In this document: piece by piece, positions 25,647 through 34,578 of the stretch
Layout: every line of letters starts with the position of its first letter
Numbering within the stretch: position 1 is the stretch's first letter
Origin: Actibacterium pelagium
GTDB lineage: Bacteria > Pseudomonadota > Alphaproteobacteria > Rhodobacterales > Rhodobacteraceae
DNA: 64,000 nt
Direction of reading: 5' to 3'
Assembly: GCF_002285415.1 (NCBI RefSeq)
Contig: NZ_NSBU01000004.1
Location: 1 to 64,000, forward strand
The notes under the pieces: generated by a model
What the model was told of the DNA's origin: nothing
The model's input: the letters and a program-made list of their open reading frames with translations, nothing else
Database searches by the model: none
Program-made: the position numbers and the translations under genes

Positions 25647-25856
25647 ATGGAAAATTTTGAAGTCAGCGATATCAAGCGTCACAAGGACGGCTCGATCAAC
25701 ACCGCCCACTACATGGCCATTGGTCGTCGAGAACGGGCGCTTCAGGCGCGGTTCATTGCCAAGAAATTGCTTGCGATGCGGCGGATGCTGATTGTCGGTA
25801 AGACGTTGGCGTTCCCTTGGGCATATGCCAATCGGGAAAACGTAAAGGCTGTTTGA
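25647..25856 (+). CDS. Small basic protein of unknown function
   Basis: The 69-residue protein has a strong GGAGG 9 nt before its ATG, which supports translation. It is basic, with I-G-R-R-E-R-A-L-Q-A-R-F-I-A-K-K-L-L-A-M-R-R-M forming a probable amphipathic helix in the middle. No signal peptide or membrane segment is seen, and I do not recognise the family. It is divergent from the winged-helix/hydrolase fusion and might be its target. A stable hairpin follows the stop codon directly. Confidence 0.65.
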   Translation: MENFEVSDIKRHKDGSINTAHYMAIGRRERALQARFIAKKLLAMRRMLIVGKTLAFPWAYANRENVKAV

Positions 25857-25878
25857 GGGCAAGGCCGAAGCCTTGCCC
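25857..25878. terminator. Hairpin with perfect 9-bp stem between convergent genes
   Basis: GGGCAAGGC-CGAA-GCCTTGCCC begins right after the stop of the small gene and lies 11 nt from the stop of the TRAP large permease. On the minus strand the loop is TTCG, an exceptionally stable tetraloop. There is no T-run on either side, so it may be a 3'-end stabiliser rather than a terminator. Confidence 0.55.
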
Positions 25879-25889
25879 CCGAAACTTGA

Positions 25890-28529
25890 TCAGAAGTTCA
25901 GCGACAGGTCGCGATGGTGGGCCGTACAAGAGGCCATGGCCAACGCTTGTTCGCGGTTCAGCTTTTCCTGAGCGCGGGCACCAAGGGTACCTTTGATCGC
26001 CTCAAGATAGGCTTCCAGACCGGGGACAAGCCCGGCAGCGTCTGCACGCCATTCGGTCTGGGCTGCGTACTCTTCCAGGGTTTCCTGGTACAGCTCTAGC
26101 GCATCTTCGCGTTTGTCCTTGTCCAGAGCACGACGCGCCTTGGACAGTGTCGACTTCACATCGCCCGCCCCTTCGACATCGCCGACCACTTTTTCGAGGT
26201 CTTTGATCTTGTCGACAGCTTCGTCACCTGAACCGGTTTCAAACACAGAGCGGATGTCCTGCAGCGGGCCTTCCAGCGCCGCGTAAGCGTCGTTGGATTG
26301 CAACACGGCCAGAACTTCGGCCGCGCCACCCCAAGAGTCATCGGCTGCACGGCGATAGGTCGTGCGCGCCTTGTCCTCGGCAGAGGTCAGGGCAACGAAG
26401 TCCTTGTGGACCTGCTCCCACTCTGCGGGGACTTCGCCCTCAAGTGCTGCGATTTCGGACAGGAGACCTTCCATCTCGGCGGTGTACTTTGCCCGATCCT
26501 CTTCACTATCGGACCGTGTGGCCAGCGTCTTCAGCTCGTCCGCTTCTTCTTGCAAAGAGCGGATCTGCTTTTCGATGAAACGCACTTCGGTCAGGACGGG
26601 GCGATAGGCATCCTCGGCGTCCATGACAGCCGCTGCTGCGGTGTCGATGTCGTCCAAGCCAGCCACGGCTTTCCCGGCCGCCTCAAAGCTTTTCTTCAGA
26701 TCGCCGGCAAGGTCTTTCGGCAGTGCCGACAGATCCAGCCCTTGAGCCGCAGAAATCGCAGAAGGCACCGCATTCGAAGCTGCCAGTTTGTCTGTCACAT
26801 AGTCTTCGAGACAGATCTGCAGTTTCGGGTTCCGCGGCGGCGGGCTGGTTTCAGCAAGCAAGCTGACCCGGTTTGGCAAATAGTTCACCAGCGGCGGGTA
26901 AGAGCCCACGATGACCAGCGCCAGAAGCTGCAGACCGATGAAGGGGATAACGCCCTTGTACATCTGCACCGTCTTCACGACCTTCGGGGCAACCCCACGC
27001 AGGTAGAACAGCGCAAAGCCGAAAGGTGGTGTCAGGAAGCTGGTCTGAATGTTCAGACCGATCATAACGCCCAGCCAGACCGCGGTGATGTTCGCACCCG
27101 GATCGGACAGCAGGATCGGGGCGACGATTGGCACCACGACCACGGCGATCTCGATGAAGTCCAGGAAGAAGCCCAGAAGGAAGATCACCAGCATGACGAT
27201 GATGAACTGGGTCCAGAACCCGCCCGGCAGCGATACAAGGAAGTGACGCACCAGCTCTTCGCCGCCAAAGGCGCGGAAAGCAGCGGTCAGCATCGCGGCA
27301 CCCAACAGGATTATGAACACCAGAGAGGTCGTCTTGGCGGTCTCCAGCATCACCTGCTGCAACGTGTTTTCGATGCGCAGGGCGCGGACGCCCGACCAGA
27401 ACAGGGCCAGCATCAGAAGTGCTGTGCCGATGATGCCAAGCGTAATACCAAACTGGTCTTCCGCATTGTCGATCGACTTGATGTTCATCTCGTGGTTGGC
27501 CAAGGCGTAGGTCAGGATACCCAGCGCGATCAAGGCGATCAGCGCGGGCCAATACAGGCCACGGGTCTCTTTGTCTGGCAGGCGATAGCCGGCCATGATC
27601 AGCGCACCAGCGGCACCGATGGCACCGGCTTGGTTCACTGTCGCGATACCCCCGATGATCGAGCCCAGAACAAGGAAGATCAGGGCCAGCGGCGGCACCA
27701 GCGTGATGAAGACCTGACGCCAGAACGCAAAGTCGAAGCTGCCTTCATGCGGCACGGCCGGGGCTGCTTTTGGACGCAGGATCGCGAAGATCAGGATATA
27801 GGCCATGTAAAGGCCCACCAGCAGGATGCCGGGGATGAAGGCGCCAAGGAACATCTCGCCCGCCGAGGTCCCCGCAACGTCGAAGATCGACGGCATGGAA
27901 ATCTCGCCAGTGGCTTCCTTGTGCAGAGCCTTGCGCATGGTCGAAGCCTGGTCAGCGGCCGAAGCCAACTGGTCAGCCAGAATGATCAGAACGATTGAGG
28001 GCGGAATGATCTGCCCCAGTGTCCCCGAGGCTGCAATCGTACCCGTCGCCAGCGGCGTCGAGTAATTGTTGCGCAACATCGACGGCAGCGAAATCAGGCC
28101 CATCGCCACAACGGTCGCGCCCACGATGCCGGTGGTCGCCGCCAGAAGCGCGCCCACGAAGACAACCGAGATGCCCAGACCACCCGGAACCGGGCCAAAC
28201 AGCTGTGCCATGGTGAACAGAAGGTCTTCGGCGATTTTCGAACGCTGAAGCATGATGCCCATGAAGATGAAGAGTGGAATCGCAATGAGCGTATCCCTCT
28301 CGACCTCCCAATAGACCCCCCTGAGGTTGGTCACCCCTGCCGACAGCCATTGCTGCGGTCCGCCAGAGTGGAAGAAGGCGTCAGTATTGCCCTCCAGCAA
28401 GTAGCCCGTGCCGCTTGCAAGACCAATGGTGATGATCGCTGCGCCAGGCAAGGCAAAGGCCACGGGGTAACCGGACCCAAGAGCGCCGGCCATGATGACC
28501 AGCAGAAGAAGAAGAAAGAAAAGTTCCAT
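25890..28529 (-). CDS. dctM: TRAP transporter large permease (DctM type) with long C-terminal extension
   Basis: The 879-residue protein has a DctM core up to about residue 560: many hydrophobic segments with G-A-T-V-V-A-M-G-L-I, G-T-L-G-Q-I-I-P-P-S-I and, in the second half, T-S-F-L-T-P-P-F-G-F-A-L-F-Y-L-R-G. This core imports a solute with a Na or proton gradient, fed by the periplasmic DctP protein. DctM proteins are usually about 430 residues. Here there are extra hydrophobic segments in the core, and then about 320 highly charged residues with heptad-like, coiled-coil character (near 650-860) after the last membrane helix. It ends the operon dctP-dctQ-dctM, 11 bp after the small permease. 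Confidence 0.93.
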   Translation of the reverse strand: MELFFLLLLLVIMAGALGSGYPVAFALPGAAIITIGLASGTGYLLEGNTDAFFHSGGPQQWLSAGVTNLRGVYWEVERDTLIAIPLFIFMGIMLQRSKIAEDLLFTMAQLFGPVPGGLGISVVFVGALLAATTGIVGATVVAMGLISLPSMLRNNYSTPLATGTIAASGTLGQIIPPSIVLIILADQLASAADQASTMRKALHKEATGEISMPSIFDVAGTSAGEMFLGAFIPGILLVGLYMAYILIFAILRPKAAPAVPHEGSFDFAFWRQVFITLVPPLALIFLVLGSIIGGIATVNQAGAIGAAGALIMAGYRLPDKETRGLYWPALIALIALGILTYALANHEMNIKSIDNAEDQFGITLGIIGTALLMLALFWSGVRALRIENTLQQVMLETAKTTSLVFIILLGAAMLTAAFRAFGGEELVRHFLVSLPGGFWTQFIIVMLVIFLLGFFLDFIEIAVVVVPIVAPILLSDPGANITAVWLGVMIGLNIQTSFLTPPFGFALFYLRGVAPKVVKTVQMYKGVIPFIGLQLLALVIVGSYPPLVNYLPNRVSLLAETSPPPRNPKLQICLEDYVTDKLAASNAVPSAISAAQGLDLSALPKDLAGDLKKSFEAAGKAVAGLDDIDTAAAAVMDAEDAYRPVLTEVRFIEKQIRSLQEEADELKTLATRSDSEEDRAKYTAEMEGLLSEIAALEGEVPAEWEQVHKDFVALTSAEDKARTTYRRAADDSWGGAAEVLAVLQSNDAYAALEGPLQDIRSVFETGSGDEAVDKIKDLEKVVGDVEGAGDVKSTLSKARRALDKDKREDALELYQETLEEYAAQTEWRADAAGLVPGLEAYLEAIKGTLGARAQEKLNREQALAMASCTAHHRDLSLNF

Positions 28530-28540
28530 GTCAGCTTACC

Positions 28541-29539
28541 TTAATGCGCCGAACCCTCGGCGGGTTCTCGGTGTCCGGGTTCATCACGTTTGTCGGCAAC
28601 GGCTTCGAAGAAGTAGCTGACGAACTGGACGATCATGGTGATGGCAAAGACGCCAATGAAGGCAGCCATCTGGTACTTGATGTACATACCAAAGGGGCCG
28701 GCCTGGCTGATCTCGAAGTTTTTGATCGGCGCGTTAACGATCGACTGCGGACCGTTGAAGGCGATGATCATGATGACCCAAGCCGTGGACAGGCCGAAGA
28801 GGATCGTGCCCTGCGCGTTCAGGTAGCCACGGGTCGTGCGCCCCAGACCAGCATACAGGACATCCACGCGCACGTGGCCCTCGTCATACAGGGTATAGGC
28901 CGAGGCAAACAGGAACAGCGCCGCGTACCAGTAGCGCACAAGGTCGCCCATCAACGCCTGTTCATAGCTGAAGACAAAGCGCGAGATCACGATCAGCAGC
29001 TCGGCTGCCACGATCAGCAGGGCAAGCCAGGTAAAGCCAAGGGTCCGGGTGAACAGCGCGATCACGAAGCCTGCAATAACCAGCGGCACATGGACATGCG
29101 TCCCCAGCCACGAGGCACGGGCAAAGTTCTTGCCCATCGCGTCGCCGAACCAGACGCCGGCAAGCTCTTCCGCGCGCATGAAGGCGACCCATGCGTCAAC
29201 GACGCCAACTAGGAAGACCGACCAGAACAGGGCGCGGATCAGGTAGATGTTGAAACTGTGGACCAGATGCGCGTCCCAGCGAAGGGACTGGGTCTGGTTG
29301 CGCATGACAAAGAAGACCGCTGCGCCAATGGCGAGGGCGTAAAGGGCCAGCTGCATCAGCGCGCCGCCTGTCGTCTCTCCGCCAATGCCGCGGACGCCGG
29401 GGAAGCCCCCCCAAACGACCAGCACGTTATTGATCAGAAACGCAGCAAGGACGGTCAGGATCGACCATCCAAATATGCGTGTAGCGATTGCGGGTGCGCC
29501 GAAACGTGGAATTTCGGTTTGCTCGGTGGCGTCTGACAT
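28541..29539 (-). CDS. dctQ: TRAP transporter small permease (DctQ type), enlarged
   Basis: The 332-residue protein is the DctQ partner of the large permease. DctQ proteins usually have about 160-200 residues and four helices; this one is larger, with about seven to eight hydrophobic segments and a soluble charged N-terminus. The C-terminal half matches the DctQ pattern best, including F-V-F-S-Y-E-Q-A-L, L-Y-D-E-G-H-V-R-V-D-V-L-Y-A-G-L and Y-x-N-A-Q-G-T-I-L-F. It sits between dctP and dctM and is separated from dctP by an intrinsic-terminator-like hairpin. Confidence 0.87.
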   Translation of the reverse strand: MSDATEQTEIPRFGAPAIATRIFGWSILTVLAAFLINNVLVVWGGFPGVRGIGGETTGGALMQLALYALAIGAAVFFVMRNQTQSLRWDAHLVHSFNIYLIRALFWSVFLVGVVDAWVAFMRAEELAGVWFGDAMGKNFARASWLGTHVHVPLVIAGFVIALFTRTLGFTWLALLIVAAELLIVISRFVFSYEQALMGDLVRYWYAALFLFASAYTLYDEGHVRVDVLYAGLGRTTRGYLNAQGTILFGLSTAWVIMIIAFNGPQSIVNAPIKNFEISQAGPFGMYIKYQMAAFIGVFAITMIVQFVSYFFEAVADKRDEPGHREPAEGSAH

Positions 29540-29589
29540 ATGGACCCCTTGGAGTTGTTCGATGGAAATGCGGCCTTGGGCCCATTTCG

Positions 29590-29618
29590 AAAAAGGACGG
29601 GACCTAGGCCCCGTCCTT
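29590..29618 (-). terminator. Intrinsic terminator/attenuator between dctP and dctQ
   Basis: On the minus strand, AAGGACGGG pairs with CCCGTCCTT (9 bp) and the stem runs into a T-run (A-run at 29590-29594 on the plus strand). It lies 24 nt after the dctP stop and ahead of dctQ. Partial termination here would give more binding protein than permease, as is common in such operons. Confidence 0.8.
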
Positions 29619-29642
29619 CATTAGTTAATCCGTTGGCCGGAA

Positions 29643-30731
29643 TTAGTTCAGGCCCAGGATCCGGTTACGCTGGTTCACGAACTGTCCTTCGAACAGCGAG
29701 ATACCCAGACCGATTTCACGCATCTTGTCCTGAACAGCACCGTTCACTTCAGCGGCCAGCGCGTCATAGGAAGCGGTCTCTTCGAACACTTCTTCTGCGG
29801 CTTCTGCCATGCCGTCCCAAACGTCTTCGTTGAACGAACGCACTTCAACACCGTGCTCGTTCACGAGGCGGTTCAGGTACTGACCGTTCAGCGCCATCGC
29901 TTCGAAGTAAGAGTTCGAGTTCTCTTCCAGCGCAGCTGCGGTGATGATCGATTGCTCGGTCTCGGACAGCGACGACCACCACGACTTGTTCGTGGTCAGC
30001 GACAGCTGCGAGCCCGGCTCGTGCATACCACCGGTGTAGTAGTACTTGGCCGCTTCGTAGAACTTCATGAAGTAGTCGTTGTACGGACCAACCCATTCAG
30101 TTGCATCGATGGTGCCCGAAACGAGGTTTTCATAGATCTGGCCACCGGGGACCGAGATGCTCGACGCGCCCAGTTTACCCAGAACCTGACCACCCAGGCC
30201 AGGAATACGCATTTTCAGACCTTTGAAGTCGTCAACCGATTCAATCTCTTTGTTGAACCAGCCACCAGCTTGGGTACCGGTGTTACCTGCGGGCAGACCC
30301 TTCAGACCGAACTGGTCCTGAACCTTGTCCCACAGATCCATACCACCACCGTAGAGGATCCATGCGTTGATTTCGGCAAAGCTCATGCCGAACGGCACAG
30401 CGGTGAAATAAGCCAGTGCAGGGTGCTTACCGGTCCAGTAGTAGTCCGCACCGATGTAGGCCTGCGAGTTACCAGAGGCCACTTCGTCGAACACGTCCAG
30501 CGCGCCAACGCGCTCGCCTGCTGCGAAATACTCGGTCTGGATCGCACCTTCAGACAGCTCGGTGATACGCGCAGCCAGACGCTGTGCCGATACACCCAAG
30601 CCCGGGAAGTCACGCGGCCAGGTCGATACGATGGTCATGGTTTTCGCGTGGCTACCGGCAATTGCGGGTGCAGCCAAACCGGTCGCGGCGGCGCCAAGTG
30701 CGGCACCTTTTAGAAACTTACGACGCTCCAT
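29643..30731 (-). CDS. dctP: TRAP substrate-binding protein (DctP family, TakP-like)
   Basis: The 362-residue periplasmic protein starts M-E-R-R-K-F-L-K-G-A-A-L-G-A-A, a twin-arginine-like signal peptide ending near A-I-A-G. Several segments match the Rhodobacter sphaeroides 2-oxoacid-binding protein TakP: G-N-T-G-T-Q-A-G-G-W-F, L-K-M-R-I-P-G-L-G-G and D-A-T-E-W-V-G-P-Y-N-D. In TakP-type proteins the ligand is held by a conserved Arg and a metal ion. A 2-oxoacid or similar organic anion is therefore the best guess for the ligand. It is the first gene of the TRAP operon. Confidence 0.93.
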   Translation of the reverse strand: MERRKFLKGAALGAAATGLAAPAIAGSHAKTMTIVSTWPRDFPGLGVSAQRLAARITELSEGAIQTEYFAAGERVGALDVFDEVASGNSQAYIGADYYWTGKHPALAYFTAVPFGMSFAEINAWILYGGGMDLWDKVQDQFGLKGLPAGNTGTQAGGWFNKEIESVDDFKGLKMRIPGLGGQVLGKLGASSISVPGGQIYENLVSGTIDATEWVGPYNDYFMKFYEAAKYYYTGGMHEPGSQLSLTTNKSWWSSLSETEQSIITAAALEENSNSYFEAMALNGQYLNRLVNEHGVEVRSFNEDVWDGMAEAAEEVFEETASYDALAAEVNGAVQDKMREIGLGISLFEGQFVNQRNRILGLN

Positions 30732-31195
30732 TGAGTGGTTCTCCTCCTAATCAGTCGTAATTGATTATGTGCTCCGGATCTGTTTCGAGTGTCCGGATGG
30801 TCCGCTCACACTAGTCAGCGCGGTCAGATTTTCAAACACTTTCTTTGTACTGGTTAAATTAAAAGACCAATTGCCCAAAGAATGCTCAGACATCAAATTG
30901 CCAGAAAACCCGAAGGATCAGCCGGGGCACCCTAGAAACAAGGGGCTTTAACGCTAACAGTTTAATTCAACAGGTAAAAAAGGCCGATGACAGAACAGAG
31001 CCCAGCCCCCAATCCGGCAAAAAACGCGAAGTTTCATGTATATAAGAGCCTGATAGGTTTTTCGGTTCACTCATGTAAGCCAACAATCCAGCCTAAAGCG
31101 GCGGATTGATCTATCGAGGATTACGTTACGTGACCTGCATTTGGACCCCGAAACCCGGTCAGATCTGCTGCATTTGATTCGTTCCAAGCGAAACG
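30732..31195. other. Intergenic region upstream of dctP
   Basis: About 460 bases lie between the dctP start and the terminator of the stomatin/NfeD operon. The part next to dctP must contain its promoter and leader. An interrupted inverted repeat, CTGGTT...GACCAA, at about 30850-30873 may be an operator but is weak. I see no convincing ORF, tRNA or riboswitch. Confidence 0.45.
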
Positions 31196-31219
31196 AAAAA
31201 CAGCGCCAAGTTGGCGCTG
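31196..31219 (-). terminator. Intrinsic terminator of the stomatin/NfeD operon
   Basis: CAGCGCCAA and TTGGCGCTG form a perfect 9-bp stem with a 1-nt centre (loop opens in practice to 3-5 nt), followed on the minus strand by TTTTT. It lies about 77 nt after the NfeD stop codon. Confidence 0.85.
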
Positions 31220-31295
31220 CTTCGTGATTACAACTTGCAGAGGTAAACTCTTTCCACCAGCAGAGCGCCCGCTTGACGACGCCGGAGCAAGGTCG

Positions 31296-31562
31296 TCAGT
31301 CTTCGTTGATGTCATGGTGAACGCGCTTCACCTGCCCCTGCCGCAGGCCCACGACGCGGCGCAGAACCAGCCAAGAGACAAGCGACACGACCCCGAAGGT
31401 TACCAAAAGCTGCGGCATGCTAAGGGCCACGCCCACAGCCAGCAGCAGGCCGATCACCCCTGCCCCGATGGCGAAGCCTAGGAAAAGGAAGCCGGGAACC
31501 AGGACCTCAAGGATGCCCAGACCGATCCCGGCTGCGACCCAAATCCACCACTCATTCCACAT
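31296..31562 (-). CDS. NfeD family membrane protein (short form)
   Basis: The 88-residue protein has an apolar region of two to three membrane segments (residues 5-68), beginning W-I-W-V-A-A-G-I-G-L-G-I-L-E-V-L-V-P-G-F, typical of short NfeD proteins. These lack the OB-fold and protease parts and act with an SPFH-domain partner in membrane microdomains. Its start codon shares a base with the stop of the SPFH gene, so they are translationally coupled. The C-terminus is charged. Exact function is not known. Confidence 0.9.
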   Translation of the reverse strand: MWNEWWIWVAAGIGLGILEVLVPGFLFLGFAIGAGVIGLLLAVGVALSMPQLLVTFGVVSLVSWLVLRRVVGLRQGQVKRVHHDINED

Positions 31563-32455
31563 CAGCTACGTCCTTTCAGCATGTTGAACGCATTACCAAA
31601 GGCATCCATCGCATCTGCCGGCACGACGATGGTCTGCTTGCCTTCGCCACCGCCCAGCGCGGTCAATGCCTCGACCTGCTTCAGCGCCACCTGGTATTGC
31701 GCGGCTTCCAGACCGTTATCAGCAATGGCCTTTGCCACAACCTCGGTCGCATAGGCTTCGGCCTCGGCCGCAATCCGGCGCGCTTTGGCGGTTTGCTCGG
31801 CGGCGTAAAGTTCAGCATCGGCGTTCAGCTCGATGGCGCGCTTCTGTCCTTCGGCCTCGGTCACGGCAGCGCGGCGGGCGCGTTCGGCGTTCAGCTGCTG
31901 CAACATGGCTTCGCGGGTGGCTTGGTCCAGGTTCACGTCCAGAATTTCGGCGCGTGTCACCTCGATCCCCCAATCATCCACGGCATCTTCGACCAAGGCT
32001 TTGATCTGTTCGATCAGCTTGGCGCGGTTGGATTGCACCTCGTCCAGCTCCATCTTGCCGATCTCGGCGCGGACGATCCCGGCCACGGTCGTGGCAATCG
32101 CGCCATCAACGTCACGGATCCGGTAAACGGTGCGTTCGGGTTCCAGAATGCGGTAAAAGACACTGGTCTCGACCTGCACCAGCACGTTATCCGAGGTGAT
32201 CGCGTCCTGCTGCGCATTCGGCAACTGGCGTTCGAGAATGGAAATCTTATGCGCTACGCGGTCCAGAAACGGCACGATAAAGTTGATGCCCGGCCCAAGC
32301 ACCGCATGCAGACGGCCAAAGCGTTCGACCACGTGTTTCTCGGACTGCGGGACGATCCGCACACCAAGGAACACACATAGGATGATGAAAGCGGCCAGAA
32401 GCAGCAGAACAATATTCGAGCCGCCAAGCGCGTCGGCTATTTCAAAAAGGTCCAC
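31562..32455 (-). CDS. SPFH/stomatin-like protein (QmcA type)
   Basis: The 297-residue protein has one N-terminal membrane helix (about 15-32) and an SPFH domain: V-P-Q-S-E-K-H-V-V-E-R-F-G-R, then L-G-P-G-I-N-F-I-V-P-F-L-D-R, D-A-I-T-S-D-N-V and E-I-G-K-M-E-L-D-E. A long Ala/Glu/Arg-rich helix (about 180-260) forms the coiled coil by which these proteins oligomerise. Such proteins scaffold membrane complexes, in some cases with FtsH. Its partner NfeD gene follows with overlapping stop/start. Confidence 0.93.
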   Translation of the reverse strand: MDLFEIADALGGSNIVLLLLAAFIILCVFLGVRIVPQSEKHVVERFGRLHAVLGPGINFIVPFLDRVAHKISILERQLPNAQQDAITSDNVLVQVETSVFYRILEPERTVYRIRDVDGAIATTVAGIVRAEIGKMELDEVQSNRAKLIEQIKALVEDAVDDWGIEVTRAEILDVNLDQATREAMLQQLNAERARRAAVTEAEGQKRAIELNADAELYAAEQTAKARRIAAEAEAYATEVVAKAIADNGLEAAQYQVALKQVEALTALGGGEGKQTIVVPADAMDAFGNAFNMLKGRS

Positions 32456-32592
32456 GTCTAAATCTCCGAAAGTGAAAACTTGAACTCGTCTTGCCCCTGA
32501 AATGTGGCAGATAAACGAACGAAAACAAAATTTGTGACGGGGATTTGTGGAATTGCTAACCTGTGCCCCCGCGCCCTTTGAATGATGGTCTG

Positions 32593-33846
32593 ATGCCCTC
32601 CCTTTGCCGCGAATGTCTACATGTATATGGGGATGGTTCCCGCTGTCCGCAATGCCGCAGCCCCCGGATCATAGCCCATCCAGAGCTGTTGGATCTGTCG
32701 ATTGCGCATATGGATTGCGATGCATTCTATGCCAGCGTGGAAAAGCGCGATAACCCGGAACTTGTTGATAAACCAGTGATAATTGGCGGCGGACGGCGTG
32801 GCGTGGTCTCGACCGCCTGCTATATCGCGCGGATCAAAGGGGTCCGTTCAGCGATGCCAATGTTTCAGGCACTGAGACTCTGCCCCGAGGCCGTAGTGAT
32901 CAAGCCAAGAGGCTCTGTTTACACAGAGGTCAGCCGCCAGATCCGCGCGATGATGGATGAGATGACGCCGATCGTCGAACCCCTGTCGCTGGACGAGGCC
33001 TTCATGGACCTGTCTGGCACCGCCAAGCTGCACGGCGCGCCGCCTGCGGTGATGCTGGCGCGGCTGGTGAAGCGGATGCAGGACGAGTTGGGGCTGACGG
33101 GGTCCATCGGGCTGTCGCACAACAAGTTCCTCGCCAAGATCGCGTCCGATCTGGATAAGCCCCGCGGGTTTTCGGTGATCGGCAAGGCCGAGACCGCCGA
33201 TTTCCTGCGCGACAAACCAGTGCGGATGATCTGGGGCGTGGGGACCGCGGCGCAGGCCGGGCTGGACCGCGCCGGCATCCATACATTTGCTGACCTTCTG
33301 AGATGGGACAAAACAGACCTGCAGGCACGGTTCGGGTCGATGGGCACACGACTTTATCATTTGGCACGAGGCGAGGATCGGCGCCGTGTCTCTGCCCGCA
33401 CGCCAATCAAAAGCATCTCGAACGAGACCACGTTTTTCGAGGACACGGCGAGTGTTGATCTGCTGGACGGCCACCTGTGGCGATTGGCCGAGAAGGTCAC
33501 CGACCGCGCCAAGGCCCGCGATCTGGCGGGGCGCGTGGTGGTGCTAAAGCTGAAACGGGCCAACCATTCGCTGATCTCGCGCCGGGTGTCCCTGCGCGAA
33601 CCCACCCAAATGGCCGACCGCCTGTACCGCACCGCGCGGGGGCTTTTGGATCAGGTGGGCAACGAGGGCCCCTATCGCCTGATCGGCGTCGGGCTGTCAG
33701 AGCTGACCCCGGCGGGAAAAGCCGACCTGACTCCAGACCTTCTGGACCCCAACGCCGCCAAACGCGACCGGGCGGAACGGGCGAGTGATGCGATCCGCGA
33801 GAAGTTCGGGAAGGATGCGATTAGGAAGGGGCGGAGCTTGAGGTAA
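32593..33846 (+). CDS. dinB: DNA polymerase IV with N-terminal zinc ribbon
   Basis: I start at ATG 32593 (417 residues); a GTG at 32563 is possible. The polymerase has H-M-D-C-D-A-F-Y-A-S-V-E near residue 38, the catalytic S-L-D-E-A-F-M-D near 133, and a little-finger domain after residue 240. Before the catalytic domain lies C-R-E-C...C-P-Q-C, a four-Cys zinc ribbon found in alphaproteobacterial homologues but not in E. coli DinB. The enzyme copies past damaged bases. The C-terminus (K-G-R-S-L-R) lacks a clear beta-clamp motif. No LexA-type box was recognised upstream. Confidence 0.93.
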   Translation: MPSLCRECLHVYGDGSRCPQCRSPRIIAHPELLDLSIAHMDCDAFYASVEKRDNPELVDKPVIIGGGRRGVVSTACYIARIKGVRSAMPMFQALRLCPEAVVIKPRGSVYTEVSRQIRAMMDEMTPIVEPLSLDEAFMDLSGTAKLHGAPPAVMLARLVKRMQDELGLTGSIGLSHNKFLAKIASDLDKPRGFSVIGKAETADFLRDKPVRMIWGVGTAAQAGLDRAGIHTFADLLRWDKTDLQARFGSMGTRLYHLARGEDRRRVSARTPIKSISNETTFFEDTASVDLLDGHLWRLAEKVTDRAKARDLAGRVVVLKLKRANHSLISRRVSLREPTQMADRLYRTARGLLDQVGNEGPYRLIGVGLSELTPAGKADLTPDLLDPNAAKRDRAERASDAIREKFGKDAIRKGRSLR

Positions 33847-33918
33847 AGGGTTGGCACTCAACTCAAGGGCGGATAACCTGTTTTTACTACTGTATAGATT
33901 GAACTTCGGAACTTTGCG

Positions 33919-34488
33919 TTGGAAATTTTAATTGGTATTTTGTTGGTGCTACTGATTGTTGGCGTTGTCGTCGGAAGGTCTGAACCGCCACAAAGGACAC
34001 CAACCCACCCTGAATTTCGTCCGGTCGTCAAAGCTGCACCCGAACCGTTTGACGCGAAGAGCGCCGAGCCCCAGCCTCCAAAGACATTCATCACGGGATC
34101 AGCGTATGTCGTGGACGGCGATACGATTGTCATCAAAAATACGCAAATTCGTCTGTTCGGCGTAGATGCACCTGAGTTGAATCACCCTTATGGGAAGAAA
34201 GCCAAGTGGGCTTTGGTTTCATTGTGCAAAGGTAAAACCGTCAAAGCCGAGATCACAGATGAAGACGACCACGGCCGGACTGTAGCAAAATGCCGATTGG
34301 AAGACGGCACCGATCTGTCGGCAGAAATGGTAAAGCTTGGCCTCGCGATTGATTGGCCGAAGTTCTCCGGAGGCAAATACCAGTCGCTGGAGGTTAAGGG
34401 TGTGCGGCGCAAGCTGTGGCTGGCAGATGCACGCCAAAAAGGCCGAATGCATGTCTGGAAAAGATTTGAAGCCAAGCAAACTGCGTAG
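33919..34488 (+). CDS. Membrane-anchored or exported thermonuclease-family protein
   Basis: The 189-residue frame begins with TTG at 33919 with a weak ribosome-binding site. Residues 3-20 are a hydrophobic anchor or signal segment, followed by a Pro-rich linker to about residue 55. The SNase-like domain has V-D-G-D-T-I near residue 66, I-R-L-F-G-V-D-A-P-E near 77 and D-H-G-R-T-V-A-K-C near 116, matching the Asp/Arg/Glu catalytic layout of staphylococcal nuclease (R-L-F-G-V-D-A-P-E and G-R). It probably cleaves nucleic acids outside the cytoplasm. It has lower GC than its neighbours. Confidence 0.87.
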   Translation: MEILIGILLVLLIVGVVVGRSEPPQRTPTHPEFRPVVKAAPEPFDAKSAEPQPPKTFITGSAYVVDGDTIVIKNTQIRLFGVDAPELNHPYGKKAKWALVSLCKGKTVKAEITDEDDHGRTVAKCRLEDGTDLSAEMVKLGLAIDWPKFSGGKYQSLEVKGVRRKLWLADARQKGRMHVWKRFEAKQTA

Positions 34489-34578
34489 GAAGCTAAGGAT
34501 ACACAGCGTTAGCTTTGCAGGCGCAACCAACCTAGGCCCCACCCCTCCAACGACGGTACGCTGACCTTGGTTCCTGAC

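Noticed and set aside
26298-27998. 566-codon open frame on the plus strand
   Set aside because: It is fully antisense to the TRAP large permease; composition is His/Gln/Arg-rich as expected from the reverse strand of membrane-protein codons.
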